From Scylla paramamosain (taxonomy: Eukaryota > Arthropoda > Malacostraca > Decapoda > Portunidae), in assembly GCF_035594125.1 (NCBI RefSeq), contig NC_087181.1:16639000-16702999 (forward strand): DNA of 64,000 nt, written 5' to 3'. Each line of letters begins with the position of its first letter. The first letter of the stretch is position 1. Below, one piece after another: positions 15,770 through 39,563 of this stretch. The translations under genes and the position numbers were made by a program. Under the pieces are notes generated by a model. The model saw nothing but the letters and a program-made list of their open reading frames with translations. It was not told the DNA's origin and did not search any database.

Positions 15770-16560
15770 ACAGTGCTACAACCATTCATCACACAGGGCT
15801 ACACAGTGCTACAACCATTCATCACACAGGGCTACACAGTGCTACAACCATTCATCACACAGGGCTACACAGTGCTACAACCATTCATCACACAGGGCTA
15901 CACAGTGCTACAACCATTCATCACACAGGGCTACACAGTGCTACAACCATTCATCACACAGGGCTACACAGTGCTACAACCATTCATCACACAGGGCTAC
16001 ACAGTGCTACAACCATTCATCACACAGGGCTACACAGTGCTACAACCATTCATCACACAGGGCTACACAGTGCTACAACCATTCATCACACAGGGCTACA
16101 CAGTGCTACAACCATTCATCACACAGTGCTACACAGTGCTACAACCATTCATCACACAGGGATACACAGTGCTACAACCATTCATCACACAGGGCTACAC
16201 AGTGCTACAACCACCCATCACACAGGGCTACACAGTGCTACAACCATTCATCACACAGGGCTACACAGTGCTACAACCATTCATCACACAGGGGCTACAC
16301 AGTGCTACAACCATTCATCACACAGGGCTACACTGTGCTACAACCATTCATCACACAGGGCTACACAGTGCTACAACCATTCATCACACAGGGCTACACA
16401 GTGCTACAACCATTCATCACACAGGGCTACACAGTGCTACAACCATTCATCACACAGTGTACACAGTGCTACAACCATTCATCACACAGTGCTACACAGT
16501 GCTACAACCATTCATCACACAGGGCTACACAGTGCTACAACCACCCATCACACAGTGTAC
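15770..16560. repeat. 33-bp minisatellite, about 24 copies
   Basis: The unit is 33 bp, read in one frame as GYTVLQPFITQ. Most copies are identical. Variants include GGGCT to GTGCT (near 16128, 16487), CATTCATC to CACCCATC (near 16212, 16542), a one-base insertion (near 16290) and one-base shorter joins (near 16456, 16553). Because the length is a multiple of 3 and no stop occurs in any + frame, a 323-codon ORF (15623-16594) arises. All three - frames have a stop in each unit. I regard it as non-coding tandem DNA. Confidence 0.95.
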
Positions 16561-16594
16561 ACATAGTATCCGGTGCAGGCATTCCTTTACCTGA

Positions 16595-16771
16595 TATTTC
16601 AGATTTTTTTTTTTTTTATACTTTTTTCAGTTTCTTTTTTCACTTTTATTTATCTTTTTATTTACTTTCATCCTATTTATTATTTTACGAGGGTGGGATG
16701 TGGGAGAGACAATTAACAAGTCTTTTCTTTCATCCTTTATTTGTTTTTTGGCCCTGTATTTTCTTCCCTAA

Positions 16772-16806
<35 letters not shown>

Positions 16807-17150
16807 ATCATCATAAACATCATATCTTACTACACTCATCTTTTTTTGATGTTACCGTATCTAATCTTATTATTATCATTATTTATTTATTATTATTTTT
16901 TTTTTTTTAAGGACCAACGACGTGAATGTTGGAAAGGAAAAATTCACACGCAGTCACCACTCCCCTCCCCTTCATTCGTCACTGTAGCACAGGGACACGA
17001 TAAACTTGCTACCATTCTCACTCTAATTGCCCTTGAAGCCTCTCTATGTGTCAAGGAGGCTGGCCGGTGGATACACAGAGGATATAGGAAAAAAAGTGAA
17101 TATTTCTTAATACTTCACCATTTTCCTCCCTGTAATTATATGCAGTGAAT
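16595..17150. other. AT-rich intergenic
   Basis: T-rich sequence with (AAAT)n at about 16770-16808 and T homopolymers. No gene is supported. Confidence 0.6.
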
Positions 17151-18020
17151 GTTTTCCCTTGTAATGGACCTGATAATTTCCTTTTTCCGTTCAACAATTC
17201 AGTAGTAGTGGTCAGGAAGTCAGTAAATAATATACGCATGACGTTTTTCCTTTTTTTTTTTTTTATTCGGTAACTCGGTAAAACAGTCATTAAGTTAGTC
17301 AGCAAGACAGACGTAGCGTGTTCCTATTTCTTTTCAATAATTCCGTAATAAAAGTCACCAAATCATTAAACAATATACACATCACGTTTTCCTTTTTTTT
17401 TTCTTATTCAGTAACTCGGTAAAACAGAGTCAGTGGGTCAGTAAATAAACAGACGTAGCGTGTTCCTGTTTCTATTCAATTCAGTAATAAAAGCCACCAA
17501 GTCAGTAAATAAAACACATGTTGCGTTTTTCCAGCGTTTCTAATTATCAATGTTCTATAATCCCCTTCTGACTCATCCTTTATTTAACTCAGTAATAACA
17601 AAAAGTCACTAAATCAGAAAAGAATATGCATCTAGTATTTCCTAGCGCTTCTAATTAGCAATATTCAATACCTTGCTTTTAATTTATCTTATCTTTATCT
17701 TATCGTGATTCTATCGACAGCCTTCGCATCAGCAGTGGGAAAAACACCCACGAGATATCAGTCACTAGATTAGTAAACAACAAACATCTGGGATTTCTCA
17801 CGCTTTCTATTCAGCTATATTTAACACTTTCCTTCTAATTTATCCTCTATACAACTCATTAATAGCAAGGAGTAATTTGAGGTCAGAAAACGATATATAC
17901 ACCAATATCCTACACTTTCCTTCTAATTTATCTTCTATACAACAACTCATTAATAGCAAGGAGTCATTTGAGGTCAGAAAACAATACATACACCTCGTGC
18001 TTTCCCGGTGTTTCTGATTA
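17150..18020. repeat. Degenerate tandem repeat family A
   Basis: Units of about 70-120 bp share AGTCAnnAARTCAGTAAAYAA, then a CACAT..CGTTTTTCC-like phrase and a TTCAGTAA-type phrase. Copies are recognisable near 17200, 17270, 17340, 17410, 17480, 17590, 17760, 17865 and 17945. Divergence is high. No gene is seen. Confidence 0.65.
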
Positions 18021-18509
18021 GCAAGTAGCAATGTTTTTATAATCCCCCGTCTTCTTTCTCTTCTATTCAACAACCAAGCAACAACGAGTCAAGCAAACAA
18101 GCAAGCAGGCAGGCAACCACTTTCCCGCCACCGCAGTCCACTTAAACGCTTATGAACCTTGGAATTAAAAGATACCATAACTTTCTCCCACTTCTGTATA
18201 CGAATAACAACAATCACAATCATAACAAGCGCAAGGTATTTCCATCTTTAAGACTCACGAGCTTCTGAGTCCTTATTTGTTCGTCTCGGGCAGCACCTGG
18301 TGGCCACTGTCAAGGCGGAAGACCAGGGGAGAGAGAGCAATTGAGGACGGAGAGGAAAGTTGGGAAGGAGAGTGAGGGAGGAGATCAGGGGAGGTGAGTT
18401 AGGGAGGTGAGCAGCTCAACGACTCACTGCCTCACTGCCTCACTCACCAGACCACGAGGAGGAGGGGAAAGAGGAGGAAGAAGAGGAGTCACACCCTTGC
18501 AAGGAGACA

Positions 18510-18561
18510 TATAAAGAGTGTGCGCTGGGAAAGGAAGGCAGTGCAAATACAGACGTCGAGG
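18510..18561 (+). promoter_or_regulatory. Candidate TATA promoter with short 5-prime exon
   Basis: TATAAAG lies at 18510-18516 and an arthropod-type initiator GCAGTG with A at 18540, exactly 30 bp downstream of the first T. A GAG/GTGAGT splice donor follows at 18560/18561. The predicted first exon is about 21 nt (18540-18560) and non-coding. The next + strand gene is the sulfotransferase at 22028. A suitable acceptor, GTTAGTGCAG, lies near 21827, giving a plausible 3.3-kb 5-prime-UTR intron. That linkage is inference; transcript data would decide. Confidence 0.4.
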
Positions 18562-18639
18562 TGAGTGTTTGTGTGCGTTATGCTAAACCAGTATTCTTTA
18601 ACGTGTTGATATCCTTGTTCTTAAACGTTTTGGTCTCTT

Positions 18640-19200
18640 GTCTCGTGGAAGTTACGAGTATTTGGGTTTTTAAGGGTGCTTTCATGATTCTGGTAATAAT
18701 TCAGCAAGGATTTCAAAAGGTTGTAGTGAAAGTTATTATTTTTTAAGGGAGTTTGTTTATTAATGTAGTTATACTTTACGTTCTTCCATGTTTCTTTTTT
18801 TTATTATTATTTCAAAAGGCTGTAGTGCACGTTTTCCGAATGTTTTCATTATTCTAGTAATAGAAAAGCAACTTTTTTTTAGTTTCAAAAGGCTGAAGTA
18901 CATATTATTAGGATTTTTCAAGTGTGTTTTCACGATTCTAGTGATGATTTAACAACAATTTTTACCTCGAAAAGATTCTAGTGCAGATTATTAAGGTTTT
19001 CAATTGTCTCCATGATTCTAGTGATAGTTCAACAAGATTTCTACTCTCAACAAGCTCTCGTGCAAGTTATTGAGGATTTCAAGAGTGATTTAACGATTCT
19101 AGTGACAGTTTAACATGAATGCTAATTTCAAAAGGCTGTAGTCTAAGTTATTAAGGCTTTCAAGGGTGTTTTCGTGATTCTGCATCAAAAGTGGGAAAAA
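18640..19200. repeat. Degenerate tandem repeat family B
   Basis: Units of about 80-105 bp share TTTCAAAAGGCTGTAGTG, TTATTAAGGNTTTCAAGGGT and CATGATTCTAGTGATAGTTTA. Copies start near 18640, 18710, 18815, 18885, 18970, 19045 and 19125. The downstream edge carries GTGGGAAAAATACCCA, which also occurs in family A near 17735. A stray copy of the CATGATTCTAGTGATAGTTT phrase lies at about 32647. Confidence 0.65.
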
Positions 19201-19259
19201 TACCCATGAGAACCTGACTAGTCATCTCAGCAGCATTCCTAGTGTTTAGGAATGCGGGT

Positions 19260-20770
19260 CTGTGTGTGTCTCGTAATGCGATGCCTCCTTCAAGTTACAC
19301 GAGTTACACAAAGGAAGAACTACTGGCAGCAGACTTGTTGAGCCAATAATACTTGACATTACCTGCTCTTACACTAAAAGGACGCAGCAAATATGAATAA
19401 ATAAATAATGTGTAATAATAATATGAAATAAATCCAAAGGCTTCAGCAAATATCTGGTAAAAGTTTAAGAACTTTTCATTTATTTATTTAACTTATTTTT
19501 ACATTTATTGATTGCGTCCTTTAAGTGTAAGATTGGCTTATGTATGTTGTCAGTGGGTCTTTTTTTTTGTGCTTCCTGTTTGTTCTCTGAGGTCTGAGCA
19601 CCTCTTGCATTAAGAACAAGAAATATATAATCCCCGTATAAGCAACAGCACGCTAGATGACTGAGGCTGAATCTCTTACCAAGCCTTAACACCATTGAAG
19701 ATTCTGACGTTATTTTATTTAATTACTTTACTTTTTTTTTTTTTTTGCCCTAGATCAGAAAAGTAGACGAAAATATAAGACACTTTTACTCCCATGTGTT
19801 TTGCGAAATTCCGCTTATCTACGCTGCAAATCGCTCACATATTCGCGTCACGGTACATGACTGGCCCTAAAAATAAGAGTTAGCAGTGTGCATCCCTCCT
19901 GCCCTCCTTCATCACCCTCCTCCTCCTCCCCGCCTTCCTTCATTCCCCTCCTAACCCAGTGCTTCTTCCTTCTTCTCTCCATCTCTTCTTTCTTTCCTCC
20001 CTTATGCATTCTTTCTTCCTCCTCCTCCTCCTCTCCCTTACTGCTTCTTCCTCATTCCCTCCCTCAGTTCTTCCTCCTTCCCCTCTCCCTCCCCCACTCA
20101 ACTGGTCCCTCTTCCTTTCCTCACCCTGCCCCTCCCCCTTCCCTCCCTCCCTCACTCAACACCCCTTCTCTTTCCTCCTTCACCTAACCCCTTCCCCTCT
20201 TCCCTCCCCCTTCCTCCTTCCCTCCCTTACCCAATCCCTTCCTCTTTCCCTCCCTCTAGAGCTTACCTCCTTCACCGCCTCCCCCTCCCCCTTCGCTTCC
20301 TCACTCATCCAATGTCTTTTCTCCTTCCTCGTCTCCGTCAGCGCCTTCCTCCTTTTCCTTCACCGACTACCTTAGCAACACCACCCCCCCGAAGGCCCTA
20401 ACCACAGCACAGCGTTCTCAGTTCCGCCAGCGAATGCAAGCGAGGCGTTCCAGCAGTCGCGGCAGGAACTTTCTCGGTACTATGTAGGACACGTGAGAAG
20501 GTTTGCGTTAGTGTAGAAGGAGGGAGAGAGGGGGAGGGGGGGAAGGGAGAGAGGGAGAGGGAGATATATTTTTTTTACTTTATTTATTTTCTGAGGCTTC
20601 TTGTGTACAATAAATACATTTCCGAACGCTATATTTTATTTTTTTAGGCCTATAGATCCACTGGGCAGTTATTTTTATAAAAGCCTCATTAGAATTGCAA
20701 ACACATTGTGGAGCGTGCGATAAATTAACAAGTCACCATTCTACTGCCGCAGCAATGACGCACGTGGCTA
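19260..20770. other. Intergenic with polypyrimidine tract
   Basis: 19890-20375 is almost pure pyrimidine on the + strand (CCTCC, TTCCT and CACTCA-type phrases), a C-rich analogue of the TC arrays. 20400-20490 is GC-balanced with a short open frame ending GRNFLGTM, too short to call. No gene is supported. Confidence 0.6.
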
Positions 20771-21068
<298 letters not shown>

Positions 21069-21449
21069 ATCGAGGAAATGAAAATATGTAAGAAGAAATA
21101 CGTTTAAGTACCAAGTAAGAGATGAAAAGGAAAGTTAAAAAGGAGAGAAAGCAAGAAAGACAACCTGATAATGAAAGATAATGATGAAGGAACATAAAAA
21201 TTAAGGAAAACTGAAGACACATAAACACCTGAGGCAGAACCATTATCATCTGCAATCACATTAAACTCTACACATAATTTAACCCCCTTTTAAAACTTTT
21301 TCCTCCTTTCCTTCAGTAGTCAGGATCTCTAATGGCGTAAATTATAGTGAGATTAAACAACTCGTAGTACAGTGATGGCCTTGAGAGTGCGTTGTTATCT
21401 TGCATGGTGATAATATAGTCGGTTTAGATAACGTTGCAAAGTACAGTGA

Positions 21450-21745
21450 ATTTAAACAGTCTATAGTGTAGTAGTTTATTTGAGTAAGCTTTTTTTATCA
21501 TAGTTACCGGTTCTTTTTTTTTTTCTGATGGTTCTGTTAGCGTTGGTTAGTATAAAAAAAAAATAAATAAATAAAAGAGTTCATGGTGTATTAGTGGATC
21601 AAACAGTGTAGTTAATTTAAACAGTCCATAGCGTAGTTGTGGGTTTAAGTAAGCTTTTTTTTTTTCAGTTACCATTTTTACCATTTTTTTTCTGATGGTT
21701 CTGTTAGCGTTGGTTAGCATAATAAATAAACAGTTCATGGATCTA
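21450..21745. repeat. Tandem duplication of about 170 bp
   Basis: Two copies share TTTAAACAGTCYATAGYGTAG, a T-run and CTGATGGTTCTGTTAGCGTT. The first is at about 21448-21555 and the second at about 21618-21720. It lies just upstream of the sulfotransferase first coding exon. Confidence 0.7.
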
Positions 21746-22027
21746 AGAGTCTGTTGTTGTTGTTGTTGTTTTCGTATAATACTCAGTTTTATTTATTTTT
21801 TTTCCTTAATAATAGTTAGTGCAGAGTTGTAAAGCCTATGTACTCGTAAGCAATCAAAAAGCCTTCTGTGACTTGATATCCACGGTAAAAACCCACAAAA
21901 CCAATAAAAAGTGGTGTCGACTTTCACCACCACTACCACCACTACCAATACTGCTGGCAAGACTCGGTTCTCTCATTCTCTCTCTCGCGCCCGCCGTAGC
22001 ACCACCACCACCGCCACCACCACCACC

Positions 22028-28422
<6,395 letters not shown>

Positions 28423-28768
28423 GAGGTGCTCGACATGCATAATAATAATTTCCAATTTTTCTTAATATTTAGATAGATTAAATGTTAGATTCTTTATAAC
28501 TCTTCCTGAATCTGTTGCTTTCCATCATCCTGTCTTTTAACTAGTGGTGTTTTTCCTCTTGTTCTTTTTACTCCTATTAATCACCAAAATATACTAATAG
28601 GAAAGAATTAAAAAATATATATATATTATTATTAGAAAAACAGATGCACTTATTTTTCTTTTTATATAAATTTACACTACTGTGGTACTGTATTTAAATT
28701 AGATGGTATTTATGATTGTGATTTGCATGCTTCTTACCAAAGTTTTGTGTGCTGTACTCGGTTCTAAA

Positions 28769-28774
28769 AATAAA
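28769..28774 (+). terminator. Candidate poly(A) signal of the sulfotransferase
   Basis: AATAAA lies 347 bp downstream of the stop codon. It is the first canonical hexamer on this strand after the coding sequence. Confidence 0.35.
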
Positions 28775-28884
28775 CAGATGAAAGTTGGTGTTTTGATCAC
28801 AATCCTACACCAATTCCATCTTTATACAACACTTGTTTGTGTATTTTATCTCCCAGGGAATGACAGTGACCAAAGGCAAGTTAC

Positions 28885-29320
28885 TGATGTCATTTTATCC
28901 TCTAGTCCTCTCACTTTCCCTTCTCTTGCTTACTCTAATTCTCTCTCTCTTCTATATACTTTGATCTTTTAATTCTCCCTTCTCTTGCACATACTAATCC
29001 TCATTCTTCTTTCTCCTACACTCATCGTTATCCTTTCTGCATACTCTGATCCTTTCATTCTCCCTTCTCCTTGCATTCTGTAATCTTCATTCTACTTTCT
29101 CTTGCACACTCATTTAATCCTCATTCTACTGCCTCTTGCTCTCTGACCCTCTTAATTTGACTTTCTCTTGCATACTGTAATTCTCTCATTTTCCATTCTC
29201 TTCCATGTTCTAGTCATCTCATTCTCCTTCCTCTTCATCTCCTTGTATACAAAACCACGATCATCTCATTCTCCTTCCTCTTCATCCTCTTAAATACAAA
29301 CCACTATTATGTCCATCTTC
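28885..29320. repeat. Degenerate pyrimidine-rich minisatellite
   Basis: About ten diverged copies of a 35-45 bp unit share YCATTCTCCYTTCTCTTGCA and CATACTNTAATCCT. The last two copies, about 29219-29290, are nearly identical over 50 bp. It lies just downstream of the sulfotransferase. Confidence 0.65.
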
Positions 29321-29424
29321 CTCTCCGTCCCCTCACACAACCCCACTATCCTGGTTTTCCTTAGCTTTGTCTTACATCAACTGCACCTTGTATATACCTT
29401 GGTTATGTAACTTTCTATTGCTTC

Positions 29425-29600
29425 TATTTAAAAGTATCAATGTGCTGAGGAGGCACAGACTGAGGTGGCATGAACATGCTCAGACCAGCACTGGAGTGGC
29501 ACGTAACTGAAACAAGACCAACAGAATCAAAGCCCTGGAGGTGGTGTACAAGGAAGAAATAAGGATCAAGAAGGATCAGAAAAGAAATCAGCAACATCTG
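29425..29600 (+). mobile_element. Possible RTE-like tail relic
   Basis: The translated phrase VLRRHRLRWHEHAQ resembles the RRxRLRWxGHV motif near the end of RTE-type reverse transcriptases, followed by a stop and a basic tail. The match is short and could be chance. Confidence 0.3.
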
Positions 29601-29744
29601 CAAAAGCTGGAAGACTTCAGCTATTTAACCCCATATCGGAAAATAAGGGCTCAAGACAAAATTTGGCTGATGACAAGACTAGTAATCCCAAGTAATTCAG
29701 GCATGGATTTATTTATTTTTTTTTTGTGTGTGTTTTTCGTCTAG

Positions 29745-31187
29745 TTTTTCCTAATCTGTGAACTTAAATAAACTATGCAAAAGGTTACTTCATTAACACA
29801 AAGGGAAGCCATGTGTGTGGAGCCCAGACAGTGTAAGAGGCTTTAATTTGTCCTTTGAACAGAAGAAAGTTTATCCAATGCCACAAACCCATTAACAATC
29901 ATGCAATTTTGTATTTATAAACCATCTGAATTACAGGAATTATGCATCTATTCAGTCTATTCAGTATAAAAGAGTAAATAATGTAATGAAGTATTAGAAC
30001 AATAATGCCCTTGTGCTTATCCAAAACTAAAGCATTGAAGGTAGTGTAAATAAAAAATAAATAAAAAACAGCATGTGTCAGCAGAAAAATGTATAAAATT
30101 AAACTAAAATGCTAAGATTCTGCATATAGTAAGCTGCTTGAAGTATGAAATGTATCAATATTTTTAAATACAGGGAAAAATCAAACTGCTACACTGCTGC
30201 ATACCAATGAAAAATATAGATATCGACCGAAACTAAACAATAAAGTACGTGAGGGGGGGAAAAATAGCGTACAAAAATAAAACTGCATAAATTGGACTGT
30301 GCAATATATTAATGAGAAAAAATATCAGAACTTTCAATAATGAGTCATCCAAGCATCCATCAACATAGTCCAACCACTCCTGTTAAAGCTCCACAGACAC
30401 CTCTCGGCACTCAATGACTTCCGGCAACCTTGAAGCAGCTCACACAATACATCACCACACATCACAGGCACTTCAGTAACTTCATAACTCAATGCAGGCT
30501 AACACTCTTCAATCAACAACCGAATATATGCTAACACTGAAAATATAATGACCACTTTCCAAAAACTTAATACCAGCTTAAAAAAACAAATGTATACTAA
30601 ATTCAAGTCCTCATAAAATTATAACAATGCCAGACAAAAAATAAGCAAAACAAACATAATCCAGTTAGTGATGCTATAAATATTTAAAACAAACAAGTAT
30701 TAAGATAAAGCAAAATTTGGTTAAAGTAAAAATGCCTACATGCCTAAAATACTTCACTACAGAATACTTCCAGTAACTCAATGCTACCAACAATTTACAT
30801 CAGCAAGAACTTTAACATGACAGCCATTTGGTACACCTTTCCTTATTTACTAATGACTGACATCGTTACTTGTTCTACAGCCACCTACAAAGTTTAAACT
30901 GTTTAGAAATTGCAAAATCTTTTTATCCCTTATTTTCTTGCAGTTGTAAAGATTCCATGCATTACTTCTGCTGTTAATTGCTTTGTATCGCAGTGAAAGG
31001 GTTAAATCTACATTACTACAGAACCCCTATGACCAAAACCAGGTTAAGTATTACTACACATTTCAGAATAAGACTTTCCCCCACAACTCTACACACTTAC
31101 TGGGCATGTATGGGACTCCTTGCTTTATGGACACCTAGGGGACAAATGGGGAGATGGAGACAAGGGTGTAACCTCTCATGGAACTCT
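29745..31187. other. Convergent intergenic region, no gene seen
   Basis: AT-rich unique sequence between the 3-prime ends of the sulfotransferase (+) and RPS27 (-). No microsatellite, RNA gene or coding signal is recognised. Confidence 0.6.
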
Positions 31188-31193
31188 TTTATT
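31188..31193 (-). terminator. RPS27 poly(A) signal
   Basis: AATAAA on the - strand, 66 nt past the RPS27 stop codon, consistent with the short 3-prime UTR usual for ribosomal protein genes. Confidence 0.65.
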
Positions 31194-31258
31194 CTGTCTC
31201 AAAAGATCATGACAGCTCACAAAGGCATCACAACGAGAGGGATTTTTTCTCATCACAT

Positions 31259-36285
<5,027 letters not shown>

Positions 36286-36310
36286 GTTTGGCGCTGTTCT
36301 CTCACCTCAC

Positions 36311-36323
36311 GAAAAGGAGGAAG
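36311..36323 (-). promoter_or_regulatory. TOP-like transcription start of RPS27
   Basis: On the - strand CTTCCTCCTTTTC gives a C followed by twelve pyrimidines, the terminal oligopyrimidine signature of ribosomal protein mRNAs (mTOR/LARP1-linked translational control). A start at 36323 predicts a 38-nt 5-prime UTR before the ATG at 36285. No TATA box is obvious, which fits the gene class. Confidence 0.6.
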
Positions 36324-36339
36324 CGAAGAGCGGGATGCG

Positions 36340-37255
36340 CGATCCCTTTCCACTACCAACGACTATTTTCCACACTATTTTTTCCAGAAATTTCTGCTTA
36401 TCTTTCTATTGTATTTTTATGATATACATGTGTAATTTTTATTGCTTGATATTAAAATAAACATATCTTGTGTATTACTTTACGTTAAATTATATTGCAA
36501 AAACTTGCGTAATTTTGGGTATATCCTCAAACTTTTAATTAAATGAGTATATAATATATACACTACTTTCCTTGTACATTTTTATTTTAAGTGTGTGATT
36601 ATTTACTTCATTCACGCAGGATGAAACATGCAAAAAATGCAAAATAGTTGCAAATACAGCTGGAATATGGCACTTACCACTCCCTGGTACCTGTGTGAGC
36701 ATGTTGGCATTATTATTTTTGTTGCACCATACGTCGTGAGGGAGTGATGCATGTATTGGCCATCATGTTGTAACCCGCTCAGGCTGCCTTCATTCAAACA
36801 TCTAGGTTTTGACAGCAGAGAATGTAAATCAAGGAAGCTACGGACTGTCCTTGAACACCCACACCAGGCGTAGCAATAAGATTTGCTAAGTAATATGTCA
36901 ATCAATAAATTAATAACGATATAGCTATACATATATCTATTCGTCTATATGTATATACTTTATCGGTATATACATCATTAGCATCACAATTATTAAAGAA
37001 GGCTCGGTGTGAGTTATAGGTTAAATTAATACGTAGTTTCACATAACTAATGGACCGGATGATTCTGTACAAACATATAGATGGTAAGATGAAAAAAAAA
37101 TAAAATAAATAAATAATTATCGCTGTGCTTCGTAATAAGGGACGATAAAAGAAGATATTAAGATAAAAACTAGTAAGTGAGAGAGTAAGGGGACTGGGAA
37201 GCACTATACGAGACGAGACGGCGCTACCTCCCCTCATGACTCCTATAGCACACTT
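36340..37255. other. Intergenic, no gene seen
   Basis: AT-rich unique sequence between the RPS27 promoter and the retrotransposon relic. Short ORFs here have no recognisable content. Confidence 0.6.
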
Positions 37256-39130
37256 CTATACCACAATGTGTGAAGACTTCAGCAAAAGGCCCCATTGAGC
37301 AGTACAAACCTCAGATAATGTCTCTACAGCTAGATATGCAACAATGAGGCGGTGAGAGAGAGGCTGAAGACAGTCTGTTAGAGGAGAGGAGTTGATGAGA
37401 CGAAAAGCTTTTGATTCCACCCTGTCTAGAAGAGCAGTATGAGTGGAACCCCCCCAGACACGTGAAGCATACTCCATACATGGACGGATAAGGCCCTTGT
37501 ACAGAGTTAGCAGCTGGGGGGGGGGGGGGTGAGAAAAACTGGCGGAGACGTCTCAGAACACCTAACTTCATAGAAGCTGTTTTAGCTAGAGATGAGATGT
37601 GAAGTTTCCAGTTCAGATTATAAGTAAAGGACAGACCGAGGATGTTCAGTGTAGAAGAGGGGGACAGTTGAGTGTCATTGAAGAAGAGGGGATAGTTGTC
37701 TGGAAGGTTGTGTCGAGTTGATAGATGGAGGAATTGAGTTTTTGAGGCATTGAACAATACCAAGTTTGCTCTGCCCCAATCAGAAATTTTAGAAAGATCA
37801 GAAGTCAAGCGTTCTGTGGCTTCCCTGCGTGATATGTTTACCTCCTGAAGGGTTGGACGTCTATGAAAAGACGTGGAAAAGTGCAGGGTGGTATCATCAG
37901 CGTAGGAGTGGATAGGACAAGAAGTTTGGTTTAGAAGATCATTAATGAATAATAAGAAAAGAGTGGGTGACAGGACAGAACCCTGAGGAACACCACTGTT
38001 AATAGATTTAGGAGAACAGTGACCCTCTACCACAGCAGCAATAGAACGGTCAGAAAGGAAACTTGAGATGAAGTTACAGAGAGAAGGATAGAAACCGTAG
38101 GAGGGTAGTTTGGAAATCAAAGCTTTGTGCCAGACTCTATCAAAAGCTTTTGATATGTCCAAGGCAACAGCAAAAGTTTCACCAAAATCTCTAGAAGAGG
38201 ATGACCAAGACTCAGTAAGGAAAGCCAGAAGATCACCAGTAGAGCGGCCTTGACGGAACCCATACTGGCGATCAGATAGAAGGTTGTGAAATGATAGATG
38301 TTTAAGAATCTTCCTGTTGAGGATAGATTCAAAAACTTTAGATAGGCAGAAATTAAAGCAATAGGACGGTAGTTTGAGGGATTAGAACGGTCACCCTTTT
38401 TAGGAACAGGTTGAATGTAGGCAAACTTCCAGCAAGAAGGAAAGGTAGATGTTGACAGACAGAGCTGAAAGAGTTTGGCTAGGCAAGGTGCAAGCACAGA
38501 GGCACAGTTTCGGAGAACAATAGGAGGGACCCCATCAGGTCCATAAGCCTTCCGAGGGTTTAGGCCAGCGAGGGCATGGAAAACATCATTGCGAAGAATT
38601 TTAATATGTGGCATGAAGTAGTCAGAGGGTGGAGGAGAGGGAGGAACAAGCCCAGAATCGTCCAAGGTAGCGTTTTTAGCAAAGGTTTGAGCGAAGAGTT
38701 CAGCTTTAGAAATAGATGTGATAGCAGTGGTGCCATCTGGTTGAAATAGAGGAGGGAAAGAAGAAGAAGCAAAGTTATTGGAGATATTTTTGGCTAGATG
38801 CCAGAAATCACGAGGGGAGTTAGATCTTGAAAGGTTTTGACATTTTCTATTAATGAAGGAGTTTTTGGCTAGTTGGAGAACAGACTTGGCATGGTTCCGG
38901 ACAGAAATATAAAGTGCGTGAGATTCTGGTGGTGGAAGGCTTAAGTACCTTTTGTGGGCCACCTCTCTATCATGTATAGCACGAGAACAAGCTGTGTTAA
39001 ATCAAGGTTTAGAAGGTTTAGGACGAGAAATAGAGTGAGGAATGTACGCCTCCATGCCAGACACTATCACCTCTGTTATGAGCTCAGCACACAAAGACGG
39101 GTCTCTGACACGGAAGCAGTAGTCTCTAGT
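37256..39130 (-). pseudogene. Non-LTR retrotransposon reverse transcriptase, broken
   Basis: Read on the - strand from about 39125, the order is PSLCAELITEVIVSGMEAYI (linker before RT), NPRKAYGPDGVPPIVL, IQPVPKKGDRSNPSNYRPIA, DISKAFDRVWHK, SGVPQGSVLSPTLFLLFIND, the catalytic YADD box (SYADDTTLH, near 37895), [15 protein letters not shown], and a thumb-like MEYASRVWGGSTHTALLD segment. This is the jockey-like polymerase widespread in decapod genomes. Damage seen: a Trp to stop change at 39002-39004, a one-base loss near 38350, and a frame change at the 14-G run 37516-37529. The endonuclease is absent and the 3-prime end is cut near 37256. It is inactive as read; the homopolymer change could be an assembly error. 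Confidence 0.92.
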
Positions 39131-39259
39131 AGGAGAGTCGTCCTATATTATCAAACTTTACCATGTAGAAAATTGTGGTATTTATTCACCTTATACATGT
39201 AGGTCGATGTTCCTAGCATATTGTAAGTGGAAGGGAAAAGTTTCATTGGTAAGCTGACT

Positions 39260-39509
39260 CTTCAACGTATCCCATGACCTAAACCTGACTGTATACAGCA
39301 CCAACATTCTTTCTCCCTCCCTGCTACCGCCACTTGTCTTCCTTTTCACTTCTTACTTTATTCCTTGCACTATTTCCACATGCATTGTTCTAAATACTTC
39401 AGGTGAATTCTATAAACTTCTTCTTCCTTATAGATTTCTTACTTCCATATATATTTTTTTTCTTCACTTATTTACCAGTCGTCTCAATGTTATTTAGAGA
39501 TTTTCCCTG

Positions 39510-39563
<54 letters not shown>

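Noticed and set aside
15770..16560. CRISPR array
   Set aside because: Units are contiguous 33-bp repeats with no unique spacers, in a eukaryotic genome.
15733..16566. 277-323 codon repetitive ORFs as a secreted repeat protein
   Set aside because: The 33-bp minisatellite forces open frames in all three + registers; there is no signal peptide and a one-base insertion near 16290 shifts the frame without consequence.
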